NCBI GenBank assembly: GCA_043718225.1 | Contig: JAYSWD010000001.1 | Location: 1 to 64,000, forward strand | Origin: Multiplicimicrobium sp043718225 | GTDB lineage: Bacteria; Omnitrophota; Omnitrophia; Omnitrophales; Aquincolibacteriaceae | Direction: 5' to 3' | Length of the DNA stretch: 64,000 nt | Shown: positions 25,389 through 32,011 of the stretch, one piece after another | How the letters are laid out: every line of letters begins with the position of its first letter | Numbering within the stretch: the first letter of the stretch is position 1 | Made by a program: the position numbers and the translations under genes | The notes under the pieces: generated by a model | Database searches by the model: none | Seen by the model: only the letters and a program-made list of their open reading frames with translations | What the model was told of the DNA's origin: nothing

Positions 25389-26127
25389 TAACTTAGAACA
25401 GCTAAACAGTGATTTCGAAAAAAAATCGCCTGCTGAAATTGTTGACTGGGCCATTAAAACTTTTACGCCTGGAATCGCGGCGACATCGTCGTTTGGGCCC
25501 GAAAGCGGTGTGCTGCTGAGCTTGATTGCGAAAGCGAATCCGGAAACACCGGTGCTTTTTCTGGAAACAGGGTTTCATTTTTCGGAAACGCTGGAATATA
25601 AGAACCAGCTGACGGCAATGTTCGGCTTGAAGAATGTGATTGATTTAAAAGCTGATCCTGACCGACGCGCAAAGCTGGTCAGTGATTATCAGGGCAAGCC
25701 GTTTGAGGCGAATCCGGATTTATGCTGCCAGATCAATAAAGTTGAGCCGCTGGATAAAGCACTTAAAGGCTATAAAGCCTGGATGAGCGGCATCCGCCGG
25801 CATCAAACGGATAACCGCAAGTCGGTGCGGATTATCGAAGAATACGAAGGCGGCATTTATAAAGTTAGCCCACTTGCGAATATGACTTCGCGCGATACGT
25901 GGTGGTATTTGAAAGAAAATAAAATACCCACGCATCCGCTGTATGAAAAAGGTTATATGAGCATCGGCTGCTGGCCGTGTACTCGTCCAATTCAGGATGG
26001 CGACGATGAACGCTCCGGACGTTGGGCGGGGAAAGCCAAAAAAGAATGCGGCATTCATACGTTTAAAGAAGTGAAGAGCGACAAAGAAGAAACCGAGACG
26101 CCGAAAGAAACCGGCGACGGAATCTAA
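25378..26127 (+). CDS. cysH: phosphoadenylyl/adenylyl-sulfate reductase
   Basis: Reduces activated sulfate to sulfite using thioredoxin. It has 249 residues; the start is TTG inside the end of cysC. The PP-loop-like TSSFGPESGVLLSLIAK is near residue 37. Four cysteines in the arrangement CC (PDLCCQINKVEPL) and CxxC (IGCWPCTRPI) bind the [4Fe-4S] cluster of APS-type reductases, so APS is the likelier substrate. The catalytic ending is KECGIH (about residue 225). The tail after that is acidic and short. It overlaps cysC, so the two are cotranslated. Confidence 0.93.
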   Translation: MKLDNLEQLNSDFEKKSPAEIVDWAIKTFTPGIAATSSFGPESGVLLSLIAKANPETPVLFLETGFHFSETLEYKNQLTAMFGLKNVIDLKADPDRRAKLVSDYQGKPFEANPDLCCQINKVEPLDKALKGYKAWMSGIRRHQTDNRKSVRIIEEYEGGIYKVSPLANMTSRDTWWYLKENKIPTHPLYEKGYMSIGCWPCTRPIQDGDDERSGRWAGKAKKECGIHTFKEVKSDKEETETPKETGDGI

Positions 26128-26130
26128 CCA

Positions 26131-26226
26131 AGCAGAGAGCAGATAGCCAACAGCAGATAGCAAGCAGCCTGTAAATTGTTTGCTTTGAAGCTTTTGCTAT
26201 GGGCTCTAGGCTATGAGCTATAGGCA
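26131..26226. repeat. intergenic palindrome of repeated AGCAGATAGC words
   Basis: The cysH-thrC gap has AGCAGA and CAGATAGC words on the left (26131-26168) facing GCTATGGGC, GGCTATGAGC and GCTATAGG words on the right (26197-26224). The arms pair imperfectly. A related word string also ends the thrC reading frame near 27470-27490. Confidence 0.45.
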
Positions 26227-26233
26227 AAAAATT

Positions 26234-27487
26234 ATGTCATTTACATTAGGTTTGAAAAGTAAAGAAACGGGACGCGAATATCCGAAGAAGGCGCTGTATG
26301 TCTGCGAGTATGACTTCAGCCCGCTTGAAGCGTTTTATGATTACGAAGGCATCAAGAAAGTTTTAACGCGCGAAAAAATCGAAAAAGGCCCGAAAAGCAT
26401 TTGGCGTTACCGCGAACTTTTGCCGATCGACGGCGAGCCCGCAACCGGTTTTCATACGGGCTTTACGCCGCTTGTTAAAGCCGACAATCTCGCAAAAGAG
26501 CTGGGCGTGCGTACGGTCTATGTCAAAGATGATTCCGTTTGTCATCCGACATTTTCATTTAAAGATCGTGTGGTAGCCGTAGCTTTGTCTAAGGCGCGCG
26601 AACTTGGATTCAAAACGGTGGCTTGTGCATCGACAGGCAATTTAGCCAATTCCGTTTCGGCGCACGGCGCTTACGCTGGTTTCGAGCGCTATATTTTCAT
26701 TCCGCATGATTTGGAAAAAGCAAAAATTATGGCCTCGCTTGTTTACAATCCGCATGTTGTGACTGTGAACGGCAATTACGACGACGTCAATCGGCTCTGC
26801 GGCGAAATTGCTTCGAAATATAATTGGGGATTCGTAAATGTGAATCTGCGCCCGTATTATTCCGAAGGGTCCAAAACTTTCGGTTTTGAAATCGCGGAAC
26901 AGCTCGGTTGGCGCACACCGCAGCACGTTGTCGTTCCCGCGGCGAGCGGATCTTTGCTTACGAAAATTTGGAAAGCATTTAACGAATTCGAATTGCTCGG
27001 CCTTTTAAACGGTCCGGTCAAAACGAAGATGCATTGCGCTCAGCCCGAAGGCTGCTCGCCGATTTCGACGGCGATTTTAAATAATACGGATTTTATTAAA
27101 CCCGTGAAACCGAAGACAATCGCCAAGTCGCTTGCAATCGGTAATCCGGCTGACGGCTACTATGCCCGCGACATCGTCAAAAAATCAGGCGGCAGCGCGG
27201 CGACGGTCAGCGACGCGGAAATTCAGGAAGGCATTTTGCTTTTGGCTCGCACAGAAGGCATTTTTACCGAAACCGCCGGTGGCGTAACTGTGGCCTGTAC
27301 CAAAAAATTAATTCAGTCCGGCGCTATCGGGCCCAATGATGAAGTCGTGATCGCCATTACCGGTAATGGCATGAAGACACAGGATGCGATTCAGGATGTT
27401 GTTAGCGGTGTCATTCCGATCGAACCGACACTGGCATCATTCGAAAGTATTTTGAACGCCGCTGTTAAAGCCACAGCCAACAGATAG
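26234..27487 (+). CDS. thrC: threonine synthase-like PLP enzyme
   Basis: Fold-type II PLP enzyme, 417 residues from MSFTLGLKSKETGREYPK. The PLP lysine is in PTFSFKDRVVAVALSKA, and the phosphate-binding loop is ACASTGNLANSVSAHGA. The family reaction converts O-phosphohomoserine to threonine. The N-terminal LKSKETGREYPKKALYVCEYDFSPLE matches the class with a short zinc-ribbon-like head, though only one Cys remains. It lies directly before a CysO-like sulfur carrier and inside a sulfate-assimilation cluster, so a sulfur-transfer role on a phosphorylated substrate is possible. The canonical reaction remains the default. Confidence 0.88.
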   Translation: MSFTLGLKSKETGREYPKKALYVCEYDFSPLEAFYDYEGIKKVLTREKIEKGPKSIWRYRELLPIDGEPATGFHTGFTPLVKADNLAKELGVRTVYVKDDSVCHPTFSFKDRVVAVALSKARELGFKTVACASTGNLANSVSAHGAYAGFERYIFIPHDLEKAKIMASLVYNPHVVTVNGNYDDVNRLCGEIASKYNWGFVNVNLRPYYSEGSKTFGFEIAEQLGWRTPQHVVVPAASGSLLTKIWKAFNEFELLGLLNGPVKTKMHCAQPEGCSPISTAILNNTDFIKPVKPKTIAKSLAIGNPADGYYARDIVKKSGGSAATVSDAEIQEGILLLARTEGIFTETAGGVTVACTKKLIQSGAIGPNDEVVIAITGNGMKTQDAIQDVVSGVIPIEPTLASFESILNAAVKATANR

Positions 27488-27502
27488 CAATAGTAATAAT
27501 TT

Positions 27503-27524
27503 GCTCTGGGCTTTGCCCAACCGC
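27503..27524 (+). repeat. PE1 palindromic element, copy 7
   Basis: GCTCTGGGC-TTT-GCCCAACCGC, with a perfect GGGC/GCCC stem. It is 16 bp after the thrC stop and ahead of the sulfur-carrier gene. It is identical in its 22-bp core to copy 16. Confidence 0.8.
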
Positions 27525-27564
27525 GATAGCGGCTAAAATAAATGGAACAATGAGGAGTACAAGC

Positions 27565-27840
27565 ATGAGTGTGAAAGTAAGAATTCCTACGCCGTTGCAA
27601 AAACTTACCGGGGGCGAAGCTGAAGTGGCGATCGATGCCACCAACATTCTGTCGCTGATTGAAGCGCTTGAAAAAAACTACCCAGGCATGAAACAGCGCC
27701 TTTGCGATGAAAACGGAAAAATTCGCCGTTTCGTAAATGTGTATGTAAACGAAGAGGATATCCGTTTTCTTTCGCAGGAAAATTCAGCACTCAAGGCAGG
27801 CGACGATATCTCCATTGTCCCCGCAATCGCGGGAGGTTAA
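27565..27840 (+). CDS. CysO-like sulfur-carrier protein (MoaD/ThiS family)
   Basis: Ubiquitin-fold sulfur carrier of 91 residues ending in the Gly-Gly that would be thiocarboxylated. From memory it follows Mycobacterium CysO closely: SVKVRIPTPLQKLTGGE, FVNVYVNEEDIRF and the C-terminal IVPAIAGG (CysO ends ILPAVAGG). CysO delivers sulfide to O-phosphoserine via CysM. GAGGAG lies 7 bp before the ATG. It follows thrC with 77 bp between. No E1-like adenylyltransferase (MoeZ/ThiF) or JAMM protease (Mec) is visible in the window. Molybdopterin use is the alternative, but no moa genes are nearby. Confidence 0.85.
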   Translation: MSVKVRIPTPLQKLTGGEAEVAIDATNILSLIEALEKNYPGMKQRLCDENGKIRRFVNVYVNEEDIRFLSQENSALKAGDDISIVPAIAGG

Positions 27841-27847
27841 TTTGCTG

Positions 27848-27979
27848 AAAATGTTCGGCTGCTGCGTTATGCGCTTCCGCGAGTTGATTTATCAAATCGC
27901 CAAACGATTTGGCTTGTGCGGCGTATTAGCGTATACGCCTCCGCGGTCACTCGCGCAAGCCTTGCAGCCGAGCCATTTT
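27848..27979. repeat. nested multi-arm palindrome filling the bioB leader
   Basis: The whole gap before bioB folds on itself. Outer arms AAAATG..CGGCTGC (27848-27862) and GCAGCCG..ATTTT (27964-27979) enclose GCTTCCGCGAG (27873-27883) and CTCGCGCAAGC (27950-27960). Inside those are two local hairpins, CAAATCG-ccaaa-CGATTTG (27893-27911) and GGCGTA...TACGCC (27920-27939). It ends 10 bp before the bioB ribosome site. No match to a known riboswitch was recognised. Confidence 0.6.
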
Positions 27980-28001
27980 GAGCTAAATTAAAAAGGAAAT
28001 A

Positions 28002-29009
28002 ATGAAAGAGTTTATTACGGAATTAAAACACAAGGTTCTCGGCGGCGGTGAAGTTTCTTTTGATGAAGCGGTGAAGCTAATTTCAATCAAAGAAGAAAAA
28101 GATTTTGACGCTTTGCTCGATGCCGCGCGCGAAATTACTTTTAAGTTCAACACGGATGAGCCCGGACTTTGCTCTTTAATTAACGCCAAGAGCAATCTTT
28201 GCGGCGAAGACTGTGGTTTTTGCTCGCAATCCGTGCGTTTCAATACGCGCGTAGACACTTACGGCCTCATGAGCCCGCAGGAAGTTTTGGATGCTGCGCT
28301 TGAATTCGAAAAGAAAGGCTCCAAAAATTTTTGCGTCGTGACCTCGGGCGGCGCATTAACGAAACCGGAATTCGATAAGGTTCTCGAGATTTATCAGCTG
28401 CTTAAAGAAAAAACAAAAATGAACTTGGACGGCTCACTTGGTTTTTTAACGCCGGACCGCGTTAAACGTTTACAGGAAGTCGGCGTGCGCCGCTTTAATA
28501 ATAATTTGCAAAGCTCACGTGAGTTTTATCCAAACATAGTTTCCACACACAGTTATGATACGCGCCTCGCAACGCTTAAAATGCTCATGGAAGGCGGCAT
28601 GGAGATTTGCTCCGGCGGCATTCTCGGCATGGGCGAAACCGAAGAAGACCGCGTCAAACTAGCGTTCGAGTTAAAGCCGTATGCGCCGCATTGTTTACCG
28701 ATGAATGTTCTTAGTCCGATGCCGGGCACACCGCTTGAAAATCAGGAAACGCCGGACCCGATTGAAATGGTCAAGACTATCGCGGTTTACCGCTTCATTC
28801 ATCCGCGCGCGAATATCAAGCTTGCCGGCGGACGCGAAAAAAATCTCGGAAATTATTATCAGGAAAAAGCTTTAAAAGGCGGCGCCAACGGATTGATTGT
28901 CGGCGGGTATTTGACGACCGAAGGCAATCCGATGCGCGAAGATTTTGAAATGCTTAAAAGAGCGGGATTCAAAGGCCGCAAACCCGAAGTCGAGCCGGCC
29001 AAGGTCTAA
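28002..29009 (+). CDS. bioB: biotin synthase
   Basis: Radical-SAM enzyme that inserts sulfur into dethiobiotin. It has 335 residues. The [4Fe-4S] motif CxxxCxxC reads CGEDCGFC at residues 67-74. Later motifs SGGALTKPEFDKV, NNNLQSSREFYPNIVSTHSYD and ICSGGILGMGE (with the second-cluster ligands) are canonical. AAAGGAAAT precedes the ATG. It is the first biotin gene of the cluster; bioF, bioA and bioD follow 6-10 kb downstream after sulfate genes. It is coupled by a 1-bp TAATG overlap to the next gene. Confidence 0.97.
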   Translation: MKEFITELKHKVLGGGEVSFDEAVKLISIKEEKDFDALLDAAREITFKFNTDEPGLCSLINAKSNLCGEDCGFCSQSVRFNTRVDTYGLMSPQEVLDAALEFEKKGSKNFCVVTSGGALTKPEFDKVLEIYQLLKEKTKMNLDGSLGFLTPDRVKRLQEVGVRRFNNNLQSSREFYPNIVSTHSYDTRLATLKMLMEGGMEICSGGILGMGETEEDRVKLAFELKPYAPHCLPMNVLSPMPGTPLENQETPDPIEMVKTIAVYRFIHPRANIKLAGGREKNLGNYYQEKALKGGANGLIVGGYLTTEGNPMREDFEMLKRAGFKGRKPEVEPAKV

Positions 29010-29809
29010 TGGACCTAACGGGCAAAAATTTTTTAATCACCGGGGGCACGAGCGTCCTCGGAGAATGTCTAGTACGGGAAGCGCTCGCGGCAAATGCGCG
29101 GGTTTTTTTTACCTGGCACAAGAATGAAGCCAAGGCGCGTGAATTGGAACAGATTCATGCGCGCGCCATCCGGCTTGATATGAATTCCGCCGAAGCGGTT
29201 CAGGCCGCAGGACAAAGAGTGACGGCTGCGGTAAGAGCCTTACACGGCCTTGTCCATAATGCCGCGGCGATACGCGATGCGACACTTGAAAATTTAAGTG
29301 AAGTCGACTGGGATACGGTGATGGCCGCAAATGTGAAAGCGCCGTTCATTTTGACGCGCGAGTTGATGCCGGCGCTTGAAAAAGCGAAGCCCGGGCGCGT
29401 TGTCGCGCTGACAAGCCGGGCAGCTGTATCAGGAGTTTACGGCGCTTCGAATTATGCCGCGTCGAAAGCAGCGCTTGAAGCGTGGGTTAAGACATTGGCA
29501 CGCGAAGCCGGTGAAAAAATTTTGGTGAATGCGGTGAATCCGGGTTTTATGCTTTCAGGCATGACGGCGAAAGTTCCGGAAAAAGCGAAAGAAATGCAAA
29601 AGTGCTTAAGTCCGTTGAAAAGATTCTCGGATCCGAAAACGGTGGCTAAAAGCATTTTAAGTTTACTTTCGGATGAAAATACGCAGATTACGGGCCAGGT
29701 TTTAAATTTTGAATCGCGAATGCCGTTTATGATTGCGCCGCTCGATAAAGCGAACGGCGCGGATGGGTCTGCGGGGTCTGTCCTTGGCGCCGTAGGCGAC
29801 GGGGACTGA
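29009..29809 (+). CDS. short-chain dehydrogenase/reductase (FabG-like)
   Basis: NAD(P)-dependent SDR of 266 residues. The Rossmann motif is LITGGTSVLGECLVREAL (TGxxxxxG), the NAG-like element is LVHNAAAIRD, and the catalytic Ser and YxxxK appear in VALTSRAAVSGVYGASNYAASKAALEAW. It resembles 3-oxoacyl-ACP reductases. Coupled to bioB, and with a FabF-like synthase later in the same cluster, it may serve a dedicated pimeloyl-chain route. The last 15 or so residues (GSAGSVLGAVGDGD) are encoded by a palindromic repeat carrying the stop codon and are probably not part of the fold. Confidence 0.85.
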   Translation: MDLTGKNFLITGGTSVLGECLVREALAANARVFFTWHKNEAKARELEQIHARAIRLDMNSAEAVQAAGQRVTAAVRALHGLVHNAAAIRDATLENLSEVDWDTVMAANVKAPFILTRELMPALEKAKPGRVVALTSRAAVSGVYGASNYAASKAALEAWVKTLAREAGEKILVNAVNPGFMLSGMTAKVPEKAKEMQKCLSPLKRFSDPKTVAKSILSLLSDENTQITGQVLNFESRMPFMIAPLDKANGADGSAGSVLGAVGDGD

Positions 29810-29813
29810 CCCC
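29773..29813. repeat. GGGGTCTGTCC palindromic repeat at the end of the SDR gene
   Basis: GGGGTCTGTCC (29773-29783) pairs with GGGGACTGACCCC (29801-29813) with one mismatch. The element begins inside the SDR coding sequence and supplies its stop codon. Similar GGGGTC...GACCCC repeats are common in environmental genomes. Confidence 0.65.
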
Positions 29814-29837
29814 TATGATTTTTGAGTTTGTGGAGAA

Positions 29838-30058
29838 GGCAAATTTAACATTTCGACTGCTCAGACAGTCCTCGCTTCGCTGCGGAACTCGCATTCGAAA
29901 CGTTTAATTTTGCCCCCTTCGCATAGTGGGTGGTGAAGGTGGTAAGCGGAAAAACTCCGTTTTCCATTATATAAATTGCAGCGCTCGTAAATTCGCCTGC
30001 AATTTGAATAGACACCCAGATCTTCGAATTTAATGTCATTCCCGCGAAGGCGGGAATC
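29838..30058. repeat. run of intergenic palindromes before the 30 kb gene
   Basis: This 278-bp gap holds no gene. It contains a long imperfect hairpin (GGCAAATTTAACATTTCGACTGC at 29838-29860 is shown as 20-base core GCAAATTTAACATTTCGACT, facing GCATTCGAAACGTTTAATTT at 29891-29910), GGAAAA...TTTTCC near 29948-29964, AAATTGCAG/CTGCAATTT at 29973-30005, and one TGTCATTCCCGCGAAGGCGG copy at 30034-30058. Confidence 0.6.
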
Positions 30059-30087
30059 TAGCTAAAGATATCAAACTTGAGGTTGTT

Positions 30088-30393
30088 ATGATTAGCTCCG
30101 ATGTGCTAGACAATGTCTTAAGAGCCTTTGAGGGCTCTATTCACAGACCGTGGCATATTCTTTTTGACATAATGCTTTTTGAGGCATCATTTGCAACGCT
30201 TGTAACGATAGGAAGCGTCAAAGATCCGCATCTTTTTGGGATTAATGGAGGCGTTTGGCAGGTGATTTTTTGTTTTGGAGTCTTTTTCTCCTTAGGCAAA
30301 CTGATTTATGACAGCATCAGATTTTGTTACGGAAAGAAAGTAACACGTCAAGATGTTTTGGATTACTTGTTGCGTGAAGCGAAACAAAAATAA
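30088..30393 (+). CDS. small membrane protein of unknown function
   Basis: A 101-residue protein, not recognised. Two hydrophobic stretches (HILFDIMLFEASFATLVTIGS and VWQVIFCFGVFFSLGKLIY) suggest two membrane helices, with a basic cytoplasmic C-terminus (YGKKVTRQDVLDYLLREAKQK). GAGG lies 8 bp before the ATG. It ends one base before the cysD start, so the two are almost certainly cotranslated and it may act with sulfate uptake or activation. That link rests on position only. Confidence 0.65.
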   Translation: MISSDVLDNVLRAFEGSIHRPWHILFDIMLFEASFATLVTIGSVKDPHLFGINGGVWQVIFCFGVFFSLGKLIYDSIRFCYGKKVTRQDVLDYLLREAKQK

Positions 30394-30394
30394 A

Positions 30395-31288
30395 ATGAAA
30401 ACAACTGAAATGAATCATTTAGACAAATTGGAAGCGCAGTCGGTTTACATTCTGCGCGAGGCCTATGCCAATTTCAAAAGCCTGGTCATGCTTTGGTCGA
30501 TCGGCAAAGACAGTACCGTGCTTTTGTGGCTCGCGCGCAAAGCTTTTTTCAGCCATGTGCCTTTTCCGCTTGTGCATATCGACACCAATTATAAAATTCC
30601 CGAAATGATTCAATACCGCGACACGCTGGCGCTTGAATGGGGATTGAACATGGTTTATGGACAGAACACAGAAGCTTTAAAAAATAAACAGACTTTTCCC
30701 GACGGAGCTTTAGACCGTTTGGGCTGCTGCAAAGCTTTGAAAACCGATGCGCTTAAAAATACGCTCGCGGGAACCTGGACGCGATGGCGCATGGACCATA
30801 AACTCAAAAAATACGTCGAAGACGAAGACAAAGAGCCGTACACCGGCGTGATTGTCGGCGCGCGCGCCGATGAAGAAGGTAGCCGCTCGAAAGAACGATA
30901 TTTTTCGCCGCGCGATAAATATAGCGATTGGGATGTCGGAGACCAGCCGCCCGAACTTTGGAATCAATTCAAAACCGATTTCGCTCCCGGTACGCATATC
31001 CGCATTCATCCTTTGCTCGATTGGACTGAGCTTGATATTTGGGAATACATTGAACGCGAAGGCATTCCCATTACTCCGCTTTATTTTGATCAGGGTAGAG
31101 GCGAACGCTACCGTTCGCTTGGCTGCTATCCCTGCACTTTTTCGGTGAAATCGAACGCGAAAAACATAAAAGAAGTTATTGCTGAATTAAAGACCGGAAA
31201 ATTTAAAAATATCGCCGAACGTTCCGGTCGCGCGCAAGACAAAGAAGACGGCGGATTAGAGACATTGCGCAAACAGGGTTATATGTAA
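30395..31288 (+). CDS. cysD: sulfate adenylyltransferase subunit 2
   Basis: Catalytic ATP-PPi-type subunit that forms APS from ATP and sulfate with CysN. It has 297 residues from MKTTEMNHLDKLEAQSVYI. The PP-loop is WSIGKDSTVLLWLARKAF (about residues 32-50), and DTNYKIPEMIQYRD, GARADEEGSRSKERYFSPR and the terminal KKEGYF-like RKQGYM follow the E. coli pattern. The frame extends upstream to 30353 inside the previous gene, but ATG 30395 gives the conserved start. The partner cysN is 0.7 kb downstream, separated by tandem repeats and a small gene rather than adjacent. Confidence 0.96.
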   Translation: MKTTEMNHLDKLEAQSVYILREAYANFKSLVMLWSIGKDSTVLLWLARKAFFSHVPFPLVHIDTNYKIPEMIQYRDTLALEWGLNMVYGQNTEALKNKQTFPDGALDRLGCCKALKTDALKNTLAGTWTRWRMDHKLKKYVEDEDKEPYTGVIVGARADEEGSRSKERYFSPRDKYSDWDVGDQPPELWNQFKTDFAPGTHIRIHPLLDWTELDIWEYIEREGIPITPLYFDQGRGERYRSLGCYPCTFSVKSNAKNIKEVIAELKTGKFKNIAERSGRAQDKEDGGLETLRKQGYM

Positions 31289-31293
31289 AATGA

Positions 31294-31549
31294 GCGCAAA
31301 ACTTACGAAACGTAGTTTCATAAGTTTTATGCGCGAATTTTCTTACTAAAATGCATCGCATTTTAGTAAGCCCCAATATCGCAATAAATAAAAGGTGATT
31401 GGCAGTACGTAAAGTAAAAGCGCGAACTTTCTTCCAAAAACGCGCAGCGTTTTGGAAGCCCTAATGTTGAAAAAAGATAAAAGGTGATTGGCAGGACATA
31501 AATTGTATGCGCGAATTTTATCCCAGAAATGCGAAGCATTATCTGGGAT
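31294..31549. repeat. three 89-bp tandem units with compensated hairpins
   Basis: GCGCGAA recurs at 31331, 31420 and 31509, exactly 89 bp apart. Each unit then carries a hairpin with different but self-complementary arms: CTTACTAAAATGC/GCATTTTAGTAAG (31342-31370), CTTCCAAAAACGC/GCGTTTTGGAAG (31431-31458) and ATCCCAGAAATGC/GCATTATCTGGGAT (31520-31549). The linker ATAAAAGGTGATTGGCAG is kept in the first two units. A fourth hairpin (GCGCAAAACTTA...TAAGTTTTATGCGC, 31294-31334) opens the array. The array lies in the 337-bp cysD-to-31.6 kb gap, which holds no gene. Confidence 0.85.
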
Positions 31550-31625
31550 CCAACAGGATTTTCGCCTGCGCGGGAATGACAGGCTTTCGCAAGAGAGAGC
31601 CAGCTTATAATGACAATAAAAAATC

Positions 31626-32009
31626 ATGGTTGAGATAGTAAGAAAAAATAAAATCAATTGTCCGCGCTGTGGCAATACACTGAAGGGCAAAAAAACAGAT
31701 TTTCCAACATGGGTCGAAATAATAATTGAAGGATCTTTCGGTTTGTTTGGTTACAGCGGGTTCCAAGAAAATGAACTGAAATGTCCCAGCTGTAATCTTG
31801 AAGGCAAACAAACAATCTCGTTGGCTGGATCAATAATGCGGTTATTCATTTGTATTGCGCCGATTGCACTAGCGCTTGTTTTCGCGATTAGATTTGAGTT
31901 AACTTTTGTGATGGGAACACTCATGTTTATCGGCTTTTTAGGGTTGGCTGCAATAACAATGCATATGTTTATGCCCTTATTTATACAATTTGAAACTTTA
32001 GATAAATAA
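31626..32009 (+). CDS. zinc-ribbon membrane protein of unknown function
   Basis: A 127-residue protein with two CxxC pairs (CPRC at about residue 12 and CPSC at about 53) spaced like a zinc ribbon, followed by two hydrophobic helices (IMRLFICIAPIALALVFAIRF and FVMGTLMFIGFLGLAAITMHM). I do not recognise a named family. It ends 2 bp before cysN and so is probably cotranslated with it. There is no strong ribosome site. Together with the small membrane gene before cysD, it makes two unknown membrane proteins each fused by position to a sulfate adenylyltransferase subunit. Confidence 0.6.
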   Translation: MVEIVRKNKINCPRCGNTLKGKKTDFPTWVEIIIEGSFGLFGYSGFQENELKCPSCNLEGKQTISLAGSIMRLFICIAPIALALVFAIRFELTFVMGTLMFIGFLGLAAITMHMFMPLFIQFETLDK

Positions 32010-32011
32010 TT

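Noticed and set aside
27841..28001. BirA operator or a known riboswitch before bioB
   Set aside because: No TTGTAAACC-type inverted operator was seen and the folds do not match the SAM, TPP or cobalamin consensus as I know them.
31294..31549. CRISPR array
   Set aside because: Regular 89-bp spacing suggested it, but only three units exist, the conserved part is a linker and not a short direct repeat, and the variable parts are self-complementary stems rather than spacers. No cas gene is present.
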